From contig CALUDO010000031.1 in NCBI GenBank assembly GCA_943914835.1, positions 1 through 6,380 on the forward strand: a stretch of 6,380 bases of DNA, given 5' to 3'. The position numbers and the translations under genes were made by a program. Of the stretch, positions 1 through 6,111 are shown one piece after another; position 1 is the stretch's first letter, and every line of letters starts with the position of its first letter. Source of the stretch: an uncultured Eremococcus sp. (GTDB lineage: Bacteria; Bacillota; Bacilli; Lactobacillales; Aerococcaceae). Under the pieces are notes generated by a model, which searched no databases, was not told where the DNA came from, and saw only the letters and a list, made by a program, of their open reading frames with translations.

Positions 1-5
1 CCATT

Positions 6-63
6 AAGGTCCCTTATAGAAAGGATTCGAATCTGTTATAAAACAAAGGTCCCAGTTAGAAAG
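6..63. repeat. Imperfect 18-nt direct repeat beyond the ABC operon
   Basis: Positions 6-23 and 46-63 share AAGGTCCC followed by TAGAAAG, matching at 15 of 18 positions 40 nt apart. The second copy is the 3' arm of the operon terminator on the minus strand. The first copy lies just past it, and on the minus strand it could offer the terminator's 5' arm a weaker alternative partner. Between them is a 10-bp palindrome, GATTCGAATC (24-33). The repeat may simply be a decayed duplicate of the terminator arm. No gene is visible in 1-102. Confidence 0.35.
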
Positions 64-89
64 TCTATCTCCCCTTCCTAACTAGGACC
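41..89 (-). terminator. Rho-independent terminator of the marR-ABC operon
   Basis: Read on the minus strand, GGTCC-A-AGTTAG-type arms (48-59 and 78-89) pair as 5 bp, one mismatch and 6 bp. After a further mismatch there are 3 more pairs (61-63 with 74-76) around a 10-nt loop. The stem is followed by TTTGTTTTA (about 39-47). It starts 13 nt after the stop codon of the last ABC gene, the expected place for an operon terminator. Confidence 0.8.
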
Positions 90-102
90 GTATTCATCTA
101 TC

Positions 103-1863
103 TTATACCGCCTCTGACTCAAGATTATTTTCAAACTGACTCTTATATAAATCAGCATAGAATCCATCTTGTGTCATTAATTCATCATGGTTCCCTTGTT
201 CAATAATATTCCCTTCATTCATCACCAAAATTAAGTCTGCATTACGGATAGTGGATAAACGGTGGGCAATCACAAAGGAAGTGCGTCCTTTCATCAAAGT
301 ATCCATGGCAATTTGGATTTGCTCTTCCGTACGCGTATCTACCGAAGAAGTCGCTTCATCTAGAATCAGCAAAGGCGCGTCCTTAATCAAAGCACGAGCA
401 ATGGTCAAAAGTTGCTTTTGCCCGACCGATAAGGAAAGCGAATCATCTAAGGGAGTATCATAGCTTAAAGGGAGGCTCTCAATAAAATGATCAATCCCCA
501 CAGCCTGACACGCAGCGACCATATCCTCATCGGATATATGGTCCTGGTTAAACTTCAAGTTCTCCCGTATCGTTCCTTCAAATAGCCAAGTATCTTGTAA
601 AACCATGGCAAAATAGTCATGAATTTCAGCCCGACTCATGGCTTTAGTATCGATACCATCAATTCGAATCTCTCCCTCTTTAATCTCATAGAAGCGCATA
701 AGTAGATTGACTATGGTCGTCTTACCAGCACCTGTGGGTCCAACAATAGCCACCTTCTTACCAGGCTTAGCGTAGGCAGAGAAATCTTTGATAATAGGGT
801 GTCCTTCACGGTAGGCAAAATTGACATGATCAAATTCAACCAAACCTTGAACCTGGTCTAAGTGCCGTTCTTTACCACTTTCATCTTCTAATTCGTCTTC
901 ATTTAAGAAATCAAAAACGCGTCCCATAGCTGCATTGGCCTGGGCTAAGGCTTGACCTGCTTGAGCCAGTTGTTGGATGGGTTGACTAAACATCCGAATG
1001 TACATCATAAAGGCTACGATAACCCCCATGGTAATGTCGCCTTCAATCACTAGGCTAGCTCCAACCACACAGACTAGGACATACCCGAAATTACCAATGA
1101 AAGCCATTATAGGAAAGGCCACCCCTGAGAAGAATTGGGCTTTCCATACACTTTTTTCCAGAGCTTGATTCATCTCAGCAAAGCGAGTTTTGGCTTGGTC
1201 CACGGCATTATAGGTCATCACCACATTATGTCCGGAATACATTTCTTCAATATGACCATTAACAAGGGCTAATTGGTCTTGTTGGTCTTTAAAGAAGCTG
1301 CGTGAACGAGACATCAAGACCATAGTCCCCAAGAAGCCGATCAAGACTGTCCCAATGGAAACCCAAGTCAAGATAACACTTGTTCGAAACATCATTATCA
1401 AAGATCCTACTAAAAGGGTAGAAGCAGAAATAAGCGTTGCCAAACTTTGGTTCAAAGACTGACCCAGGGTGTCCAAGTCGTTCGTTACCCTTGATAGCGT
1501 ATCTCCTTGAGAATGAGAGTCAAAATAATTTAAAGGCATCCGGTTAACCTTACCAGCAATCGCTCTACGGAGACTCTGGGTAAGCCGTTGGCTGATGGTT
1601 GACATGATAAAGGACGACCCATAATTTACAAGGGCTCCAATCAAATAAAGGATAGCTAAACCAAAAGCAATGGAAGAAATCTTATCTAAATCCATTTCTG
1701 CCATAATTCCTTGACCAATCAATTCAGTCATTTCTCGGATACGGTCTGGCCCTATGACGGAGACATAGGATGAAATAATGGAGAAAATGACAGCTATGAT
1801 TAACATTGGAATATACTTCTTGCCATAGCTAGCTAAACTAACTTTGTCTTCTTTCTTATTCAT
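103..1863 (-). CDS. Half-size ABC exporter subunit with catalytically complete ATPase motifs (heterodimeric multidrug-type exporter)
   Basis: This 586-residue protein has an N-terminal exporter-type transmembrane domain with six probable helices (roughly residues 17-38, 62-86, two in 140-185, two in 245-292), then a nucleotide-binding domain from about 340. Visible motifs are Walker A GPTGAGKT (375-382), Q-loop Gln423, signature LSVGQ (478-482), Walker B LLILD with catalytic Glu503, D-loop SSVD (506-509) and switch His534. All catalytic residues are present, but the second glycine position of LSGGQ is Val. The partner encoded upstream has the opposite pattern, so this subunit should supply Walker A, Walker B and switch His to the active site, with the partner's FSGGQ across it. 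By family knowledge (LmrCD, BmrCD, TM287/288) it acts in the cytoplasmic membrane, exporting hydrophobic drugs or lipids; the substrate cannot be read from sequence. The ATG at 1861-1863 overlaps the upstream stop by 8 nt and has an AAGGAGG site 9 nt upstream. Confidence 0.93.
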   Translation of the reverse strand: MNKKEDKVSLASYGKKYIPMLIIAVIFSIISSYVSVIGPDRIREMTELIGQGIMAEMDLDKISSIAFGLAILYLIGALVNYGSSFIMSTISQRLTQSLRRAIAGKVNRMPLNYFDSHSQGDTLSRVTNDLDTLGQSLNQSLATLISASTLLVGSLIMMFRTSVILTWVSIGTVLIGFLGTMVLMSRSRSFFKDQQDQLALVNGHIEEMYSGHNVVMTYNAVDQAKTRFAEMNQALEKSVWKAQFFSGVAFPIMAFIGNFGYVLVCVVGASLVIEGDITMGVIVAFMMYIRMFSQPIQQLAQAGQALAQANAAMGRVFDFLNEDELEDESGKERHLDQVQGLVEFDHVNFAYREGHPIIKDFSAYAKPGKKVAIVGPTGAGKTTIVNLLMRFYEIKEGEIRIDGIDTKAMSRAEIHDYFAMVLQDTWLFEGTIRENLKFNQDHISDEDMVAACQAVGIDHFIESLPLSYDTPLDDSLSLSVGQKQLLTIARALIKDAPLLILDEATSSVDTRTEEQIQIAMDTLMKGRTSFVIAHRLSTIRNADLILVMNEGNIIEQGNHDELMTQDGFYADLYKSQFENNLESEAV

Positions 1864-3631
1864 GGCTTAATTCCTCCTTACTAAGTTGAGAATACGCAAT
1901 TTCTTGATAAATTTGATTCGATGCTAAGAGGTCACGGTGACTTCCTTGACCTACTACCTTTCCTTGGTCTAATACCAGAATGAGGTCCGCATCCATAATG
2001 GTCGAAATCCGTTGAGCCACAATTAACTTGGTAGTTTCTTGCAGGTGGTCCTTTAAGGCCTGACGGAGACGTTTATCCGTCTTATAGTCCAAAGCAGAGA
2101 ATGAATCATCAAAAATCAAAAACTCTGGCTTACGAGCCAAGGCGCGGGCAATAGCCAGTCGTTGCTTCTGACCACCGGAGAAATTCGCCCCCCCTTGAGC
2201 TACATGACTATCCAATTGATCCTCTTTAGCCTCAACAAAGTCCTTACCTTGAGCTAGATCTAAGGCCTTCCACATATCAACTTGAGACAAGGGACTAGCT
2301 AAAGATTGTCCAAAATCAAGGTTAGAATCAATGGTCCCATTAAATAGAATAGCAGTTTGGGGGATATAAGCTATTAAGTTATTAAGAGCTTCACGAGGAT
2401 AATCCTTGATGGATCGTCCATTGACAGTAATTTGCCCCTCCGTGACATCATATAAGCGTGGTAATAAGTTAACCAAAGTAGATTTACCTGATCCCGTCGA
2501 TCCAATAAAGGCAATAGTTTGCCCCTGATCAGCTTGGAAGGATACATCTTCAAGCGCTGGTTTAGTAGCCCCAGGATAGGTAAAGGACACATGATCAAAA
2601 ACTAAGTGGCCATGGGAAGTAGCGCCAGTATCCCCCCTAGAATCCATTTCTTCAGGATAAGACAGACTGGCTTGACTATCTAAAACTTCATTAATCCGCT
2701 TAGCAGATACCATGGTCCGTGGCATAATGACAAAAATCATCGTCATCATCATAAATCCAATTACAACCTGCATGGCGTAAGAAGAAAAGACAATCATATC
2801 TGAGAAAATAGTAATCTTATCTGGCAGATTGGCTTCAGAAATTAAATATGCACCAATCCAATAGACGCCCAAGGATAGCCCTGAAGAAACCAGGGTCATC
2901 ATGGGTAGCATTAAAGACATATTCCTTGAAATAAACAAGTTAAGGTCTGTCAATTCCGTATTCGCTGTGTCAAATTTCTTTTCTTGGTAGGATTCTGCGT
3001 TATAAGCTCGAACCACCCGCATCCCTTTAAGTGACTCCCGCATAATCCCGTTCAATTTATCAGTAAGAGTTTGAACTAGCTTCTGTTTAGGGAAGATAAG
3101 CGTTAATAAGGCAACAATAGTCACCACGAGTATTAGAACAGCCCCTAAAGTTAAGAGTAGCCATTCTCGATTCTTACCTGAAATTTTGGTCATGGCCCAA
3201 ATGGCCATCATGGGTCCTCTGACGATAATTTGTAGACCCATGGCAAAGAATAACTGAATTTGCACAATATCATTGGTGGTCCGGGTCAGTAAAGAAGGGA
3301 CAGAGAAATGACTGATTTCAGCCCGTGAGAAATCCATAACTTGTTCAAAGACATCCCGACGGAGGTCGGCCGCAAAGGAAGCAGCAATCCGTGCAGATAG
3401 AAATACAACCATGACCGATACCAAAAGGGAGGTCAAAGATAAGGACACCATTTTAAAAGCCGGATCATAAATGTCCTTTACCTTAACTGTTGGGCTTTGT
3501 AAAAGGGTGGTAATATCTTTCATATAATCTGGAATTGAAAGCTCTAGCCACACCCCTACAGCAATCAATAAAATAGCGGCTACAATCATAGCCAACTCTC
3601 TAAGTGTGATACGTTTCAGTATTTTAAACAT
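1856..3631 (-). CDS. Half-size ABC exporter subunit with degenerate ATPase motifs (heterodimeric multidrug-type exporter)
   Basis: Taken from the ATG at 3629-3631 the protein has 591 residues: a six-helix transmembrane domain (helices near 13-31, 62-83, 133-148, 158-180, 241-265 and 280-303), then a nucleotide-binding domain from about 340. Motifs are Walker A GSTGSGKS (377-384), Q-loop Gln425, a fully canonical FSGGQ signature (484-488), Walker B ending Asp508-Asp509 and VAQRIS at the switch. The catalytic Glu is thus replaced by Asp509 and the switch His by Gln540. In heterodimeric exporters this subunit contributes the degenerate site and lends its intact signature to the partner's active site. 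An in-frame ATG at 3644-3646 would add five residues (MRRKI), but those codons contain the AGGAGG that serves the 3631 start. Its start overlaps the marR stop by 8 nt and its end overlaps the next gene by 8 nt. The substrate is unknown; control by the adjacent MarR suggests an inducible efflux system. Confidence 0.92.
   Translation of the reverse strand: MFKILKRITLRELAMIVAAILLIAVGVWLELSIPDYMKDITTLLQSPTVKVKDIYDPAFKMVSLSLTSLLVSVMVVFLSARIAASFAADLRRDVFEQVMDFSRAEISHFSVPSLLTRTTNDIVQIQLFFAMGLQIIVRGPMMAIWAMTKISGKNREWLLLTLGAVLILVVTIVALLTLIFPKQKLVQTLTDKLNGIMRESLKGMRVVRAYNAESYQEKKFDTANTELTDLNLFISRNMSLMLPMMTLVSSGLSLGVYWIGAYLISEANLPDKITIFSDMIVFSSYAMQVVIGFMMMTMIFVIMPRTMVSAKRINEVLDSQASLSYPEEMDSRGDTGATSHGHLVFDHVSFTYPGATKPALEDVSFQADQGQTIAFIGSTGSGKSTLVNLLPRLYDVTEGQITVNGRSIKDYPREALNNLIAYIPQTAILFNGTIDSNLDFGQSLASPLSQVDMWKALDLAQGKDFVEAKEDQLDSHVAQGGANFSGGQKQRLAIARALARKPEFLIFDDSFSALDYKTDKRLRQALKDHLQETTKLIVAQRISTIMDADLILVLDQGKVVGQGSHRDLLASNQIYQEIAYSQLSKEELSHE
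1873..1879 (-). promoter_or_regulatory. Ribosome binding site inside the upstream ABC gene
   Basis: AAGGAGG lies 9 nt before the ATG at 1863, within the last codons (Lys-Glu-Glu) of the upstream ABC subunit. Together with the ATGAATAA start/stop overlap it fixes the start and suggests translational coupling, which would help equal production of two subunits that must pair. Confidence 0.85.
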
Positions 3632-4079
3632 TATTTTCCTCCTCATCTAGGATGTCATTCATTCGTTGAATATTGGACATTAGCTGGGCAAGAACCCCTT
3701 CAACCTGCTTTACTTCCTCTGAAGAAATCCCATCTAGAAGAACATTGTGGGTCATAAAGAGAAAATCATTAATGATTGTTGATTTCTCTAGTCCCAATTT
3801 AGATAGATGGATTTCTTTATACCGTTTATCACTTTCGCTAGGCTCAATTTCAATAAAACCATTGCGAACCATCCGTTTCATCAGTTGACTGGCCACTGAC
3901 TTGGAAATACCAAACTCCTCTTCAATATCCTTTTGATAAATCACTTTATTTGGATGATTACTCAAATAGAGGACCACCTTGCCCTGAGGACCATCCAAGT
4001 GGTCTAAATCATAGCGATTAGCTAAACGACTTCTAAGCTGACGGACACTAGAATCTATGGCCTGCAAATCTACCAGCAT
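3624..4079 (-). CDS. MarR-family transcriptional regulator, probable autorepressor of the ABC exporter operon
   Basis: This 151-residue protein has the usual MarR length and layout: N- and C-terminal dimerisation helices around a winged helix-turn-helix. The recognition helix is about residues 58-73 (ISKSVASQLMKRM), and the wing is about 75-92 with the family's Asp-Lys-Arg signature (84-86). It lacks an obvious reactive cysteine (no Cys at all), so ligand binding is a more likely trigger than thiol oxidation. The ATG at 4077-4079 has AAAGGAG 6 nt upstream. It is first in an operon with two ABC exporter subunits, a common arrangement in which MarR represses its own operon until a drug or metabolite is bound. 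The 22-bp inverted repeat over the start site at 4121-4142 is the obvious operator candidate. The very acidic C-terminus (DEEENNV) overlaps the next gene's ribosome binding site, so part of that sequence may be shaped by translation signals. Confidence 0.92.
   Translation of the reverse strand: MLVDLQAIDSSVRQLRSRLANRYDLDHLDGPQGKVVLYLSNHPNKVIYQKDIEEEFGISKSVASQLMKRMVRNGFIEIEPSESDKRYKEIHLSKLGLEKSTIINDFLFMTHNVLLDGISSEEVKQVEGVLAQLMSNIQRMNDILDEEENNV
3638..3643 (-). promoter_or_regulatory. Ribosome binding site that decides the ABC start at 3631
   Basis: AGGAGG sits 6 nt before the ATG at 3629-3631 and inside the Glu-rich last codons of marR. The competing ATG at 3646 directly abuts this AGGAGG and has no good site of its own at proper spacing, so the longer reading is unlikely. 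Confidence 0.85.
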
Positions 4080-4095
4080 CCTTATCTCCTTTCAC

Positions 4096-4139
4096 AAAAA
4101 AAGTTCTCACAGAAAGCCTAAATAGTTTCCGTGAGAACT
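4096..4139 (-). terminator. Rho-independent terminator of the 4179-4952 gene, overlapping the marR start site
   Basis: On the minus strand AGTTCTCAC (4131-4139) is perfectly complementary to GTGAGAACT (4102-4110). The pairing continues through a G-U pair and GAAA/TTTC to make 14 uninterrupted RNA base pairs around a 10-nt loop (4116-4125), followed by a run of T (4096-4102). It begins 39 nt after the stop codon of the secreted-protein gene and ends only 4 nt before the marR ribosome binding site. A transcript starting at the marR promoter (near 4132) would lack most of the 5' arm. Confidence 0.85.
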
Positions 4140-4142
4140 ATT
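4121..4142. promoter_or_regulatory. Probable MarR operator, 22-bp inverted repeat
   Basis: On the minus strand AATAGTT (4136-4142) and AACTATT (4121-4127) are perfect 7-bp inverted arms around an 8-nt centre. The repeat overlaps the 3' half of the -10 box and is centred on the predicted transcription start. Size and position fit a MarR dimer site that blocks RNA polymerase. Binding is inferred; the arms also share bases with the terminator stem, so part of the symmetry could serve RNA folding. However, the pairing partners differ between the two structures. Confidence 0.6.
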
Positions 4143-4167
4143 ATAAATATTTCCCTAGTGATGTCAA
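4140..4167 (-). promoter_or_regulatory. Sigma-A type promoter of the marR-ABC operon
   Basis: On the minus strand a perfect -35 TTGACA (4162-4167) and a perfect -10 TATAAT (4140-4145) are separated by 16 nt. Predicted transcription starts near 4132-4133, giving a leader of about 54 nt before the marR ATG. The -35 box lies 11 nt after the stop codon of the preceding gene. Confidence 0.85.
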
Positions 4168-4178
4168 TCCTAAATTAT

Positions 4179-4952
4179 CTAAACTTGATTGTTTTGACTT
4201 TCACCGACACTTGGAATGAGGATTTCATCCGTCTCATTAAAGTCTTGGTAGTTACTGTTGATATCCATTTTTAGGTCACCGTCTTCTCCACTATAATCCA
4301 GGATTAAATGTAATTGAGTCATAAGATGGCTTTCTTTATCAATGGTGACTTGTAAATCTTTATCCATATCAATCCCGTCAATTCCTTCTAGCTCAAGATT
4401 GTATTGGTCTCTAAACAAGCCGACCAAGTCTATCTTATTACTTGATAGGGATAGGATATAAGCATCCTCTTTTTCTTCAACTTCCAGGTCATCCCCCAAT
4501 TGGTCCAGAATATGAATCAATTCAAAATAATCAGGATTCAAGGCAAAGGAATCATAATTCCCTTCGTGATTCCACTCACCATCTTCTTCAGTCCGCGTGT
4601 ATATTGCCCCTCCATCATCGTACAAATAAACAAGTTCATTCAAATAATCCCCCTCTTCATTGCTATCTTCCATGTGTAAGAAGGCCTTATCTACATCATA
4701 AGAATTATCAAGATAAAAAGCATAAATTTTAGACTCTTGAACACTGACAGGCTTGCGAGAATTGCTATAAACTTCAATCGTGGTTGACAAGGTATTGTTG
4801 GTCACCTCATCGCTAGCTGTCTTAAGCTCTTTTAGAACTTCATTCGCCGTTAAGTTATCTTCTTGACTTTCAGCAGAAACCAAATAATTAGACATACCCA
4901 AGGAAAAAATTAGGACTAGGCTGAGAATTAATAAACCTCTGAATCTTTTCAT
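4179..4952 (-). CDS. Secreted acidic protein of unknown function, LolA/LppX-like (DUF6612-type) in appearance
   Basis: This 257-residue protein has a clear signal peptide: MKRFR, a hydrophobic stretch (7-20) and a probable type I cleavage site after LVSA (residue 27). There is no lipobox cysteine, so it should be released or wall-associated rather than lipid-anchored. The mature part is strongly acidic. It opens with a helix-like segment (TANEVLKELKTASDEV), continues with alternating strand-like stretches including YTRTEEDGEW (118-127) and NPDYF (139-143), and ends with YQDFNETDEILIP (235-247). This layout resembles small LolA/LppX-fold proteins of Firmicutes, often annotated DUF6612 and usually lipoproteins. 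The family call is from memory and is not a proof of function; no catalytic motif is seen. The ATG at 4950-4952 has AGAGGG 7 nt upstream. It has its own promoter and terminator, so it is probably a single-gene transcript. A frameshifted paralogue lies at 5251-5998. Confidence 0.85.
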   Translation of the reverse strand: MKRFRGLLILSLVLIFSLGMSNYLVSAESQEDNLTANEVLKELKTASDEVTNNTLSTTIEVYSNSRKPVSVQESKIYAFYLDNSYDVDKAFLHMEDSNEEGDYLNELVYLYDDGGAIYTRTEEDGEWNHEGNYDSFALNPDYFELIHILDQLGDDLEVEEKEDAYILSLSSNKIDLVGLFRDQYNLELEGIDGIDMDKDLQVTIDKESHLMTQLHLILDYSGEDGDLKMDINSNYQDFNETDEILIPSVGESQNNQV

Positions 4953-4999
4953 CTACATTCCCTCTTTTCTTCAAAAAGTAGTATTGCTATCATAAATTA

Positions 5000-5027
5000 A
5001 TTATAACAAATCCTTAAATTTAGTCGA
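5000..5027 (-). promoter_or_regulatory. Probable promoter of the 4179-4952 gene
   Basis: On the minus strand a perfect -10 TATAAT (5000-5005) is preceded by an extended -10 TG (TGTTATAAT). A weaker -35, TCGACT (5022-5027), matches 4 of 6 with a 16-nt spacer. Transcription would start near 4993, about 40 nt before the ATG. It lies downstream of the tRNA-Leu terminator, as an independent promoter should. Confidence 0.65.
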
Positions 5028-5059
5028 AAGATATCCCTAAAATTCTTATAACCATTAAT

Positions 5060-5086
5060 AAAAAAAGAAGTCCTCAAAGGACTTCT
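5060..5086 (-). terminator. Rho-independent terminator after tRNA-Leu(CAG)
   Basis: AGAAGTCCT (5066-5074) and AGGACTTCT (5078-5086) form a perfect 9-bp stem with a 3-nt loop. On the minus strand it is followed by seven T (5060-5066). It begins 14 nt after the tRNA 3' end. The plus-strand side has no T run, so it acts on the minus strand only. Confidence 0.9.
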
Positions 5087-5099
5087 CAAAAAATAATAA

Positions 5100-5184
5100 T
5101 GCCGGCGATCGGACTTGAACCGATACGCCCTAAACGGGCACTAGATTCTGAGTCTAGCGCGTCTGCCAATTCCGCCACGTCGGC
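5100..5184 (-). tRNA. tRNA-Leu(CAG)
   Basis: This is an 85-nt class II tRNA with a long variable arm (TGCCC/GGGCG pairing) and T-loop TTCAAGT. The anticodon stem CTAGA/TCTAG encloses loop CTCAGAA, giving anticodon CAG, which reads CUG. The discriminator is A73 at 5100; CCA is not encoded. The acceptor stem GCCGACG against CGCCGGC leaves one A-C mismatch at pair 5-68 (5180 and 5105). The gene is nearly identical to tRNA-Leu(CAA) at 6112-6196 but is separated from it by a broken protein gene. It has its own terminator and a probable promoter. Confidence 0.95.
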
Positions 5185-5199
5185 TAAAACAATAAAAGT

Positions 5200-5228
5200 A
5201 TACTACTCCTATTCCTAGCCTAAGTCAA
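5200..5228 (-). promoter_or_regulatory. Probable promoter of tRNA-Leu(CAG)
   Basis: On the minus strand TTGACT (5223-5228) is followed after 17 nt by TAGTAT (5200-5205), and a better-looking TATACT overlaps it (5197-5202) but at a 20-nt spacing. Either would start transcription within about 10 nt of the tRNA 5' end. No terminator is visible between the broken gene at 5251 and this site, so read-through could also supply the tRNA. Confidence 0.5.
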
Positions 5229-5250
5229 ATTAATATCAAGGCAATTCTGT

Positions 5251-5998
5251 TTAAGATTCAGACGGGTTAGGTATTTGATCTTCGTCTACTTTATTGAAAT
5301 CTGTGTAATGAGTTTCTGCTCCGGCCCTCACTTGATAAGGATCTTCTAAGATCATGTACACAAAGACTTTCTCAATCATAAGATCTTCCTTATTGAAAGA
5401 CACCTTCAAGCTAATTTCTGGCTGGAATTCACTGAAGGCAGTGATATCGATCATATAGTGGTCATTAAAGAATTGAAAAAGGTTTTCTTTAGGTTGAGTA
5501 AAGGTCAAATCATAACTTGTATCAGATTCAGAAAATTCAGCCTCTTCTTCTATAGAAGCAAGAGTTTCTAGTATTTTGAAATAATCCGGCGAAAAATCAA
5601 ATTCTGCCGCATTTTCTTTCTGAACCTCCCAGCTTTCATTATTTTCTTTCCTATTATAAATTGTATCCTCGCCCGAGCCACGAAAAAGGAGTTCATTATT
5701 CACATAAGATCCATTATCCAGTTGCTTATATTTACTATAAGTAGCAATTAATCTATGATCCCCTGAGCTGTATCGCGCTAGAGAGGATATTTGCTGATCT
5801 ACCGAAGGTGTACTAGACCCCATCATAGAAGACTAAGTGACTACTCAGGGCATAGGATTCTAAGGATTTCGCTTGACTCCTTGCTTGATCTAATATCTCG
5901 CCTGCACTTTTATACTGACTTTCTGCTAACACTAAACAATCTTGGTTTAAAGCTAAACCAAGAAACATCATAAAAACAAAGAGTCGGTGAAATTTCAT
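5251..5998 (-). pseudogene. Frameshifted paralogue of the secreted acidic protein at 4179-4952
   Basis: The 5' part encodes a signal peptide (MKFHRLFVFMM..., probable cleavage after LVLA, residue 25) and the segment to FYDG. It then reads Val-stop, ending at 5813. The rest of the protein lies in another frame (5251 to about 5820). Removing one G from the GGGG run at 5818-5821 joins the frames as ...FYDG-SSTPSVDQQ... and gives a 248-residue protein. That protein matches the 257-residue neighbour in layout: SAGEILDQA against TANEVLKEL, a Trp motif, SPDYF against NPDYF, and a C-terminal TDFN...IP...ES. The downstream part has an ATG pair at 5821-5826 but no ribosome binding site, so independent translation is unlikely. 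I start at the ATG 5996-5998, which has GAAGGGA 5 nt before it and gives a normal signal peptide; an upstream ATG at 6028 would add ten charged residues. No convincing promoter is visible between the terminator at 6072 and this start. Either a true pseudogene or a one-base sequence error. Confidence 0.75.
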
Positions 5999-6071
5999 AA
6001 AATCCCTTCTTTCTATAAACTTTGTCATCCTTCCCTACCTAGTTTAAATAAAATTATTCTAAATCACCAGC

Positions 6072-6105
6072 AAAAACAAAAAAAGCCAACCTAAAAGGTT
6101 GACTT
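6072..6105 (-). terminator. Rho-independent terminator of the tRNA cluster
   Basis: On the minus strand AAGTCAACCT (6096-6105) pairs with AGGTTGGCTT (6083-6092), 10 bp including one G-U, around a TTT loop. A T-rich tail follows (TTTTTTT-G-TTTTT, 6072-6084). It begins 7 nt after the 3' end of tRNA-Leu(CAA). Confidence 0.9.
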
Positions 6106-6111
6106 ATATAA

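Noticed and set aside
24..33. GATTCGAATC looks like a tRNA T-arm
   Set aside because: The flanks do not form the 5-bp T stem and no anticodon arm or acceptor stem can be found nearby; it is only a palindrome.
3629..3646. Longer ABC subunit starting at the ATG at 3644-3646
   Set aside because: The extra codons consist of the AGGAGG that serves the ATG at 3629-3631, and the upstream ATG has no well-spaced site of its own.
4096..4139. Regulated attenuator in the marR leader
   Set aside because: The predicted start near 4132 removes most of the 5' arm from marR transcripts, so the hairpin is better explained as the terminator of the preceding gene.
251..4732. Short open frames of 70-96 codons on the plus strand and one on the minus strand at 2374-2598
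   Set aside because: All lie inside longer genes with clear protein-family motifs, have no good ribosome binding sites and give low-complexity, unrecognisable proteins.
5821..5826. Independent gene starting at the ATG pair near 5826
   Set aside because: There is no ribosome binding site and no signal peptide, and the protein aligns as the continuation of the frame-broken upstream half.
5811..5830. Programmed +1 frameshift joining the two halves
   Set aside because: The GGG-GTC-TAG context lacks an internal Shine-Dalgarno stimulator or a recognisable slippery design such as prfB CTT-TGA; a simple indel is more economical.
5999..6028. Upstream start at 6028 for the broken secreted-protein gene
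   Set aside because: It would put ten mostly charged residues before the signal peptide and its GGAAGG is immediately adjacent to the ATG; the ATG at 5998 has better spacing and matches the paralogue's N-terminus.
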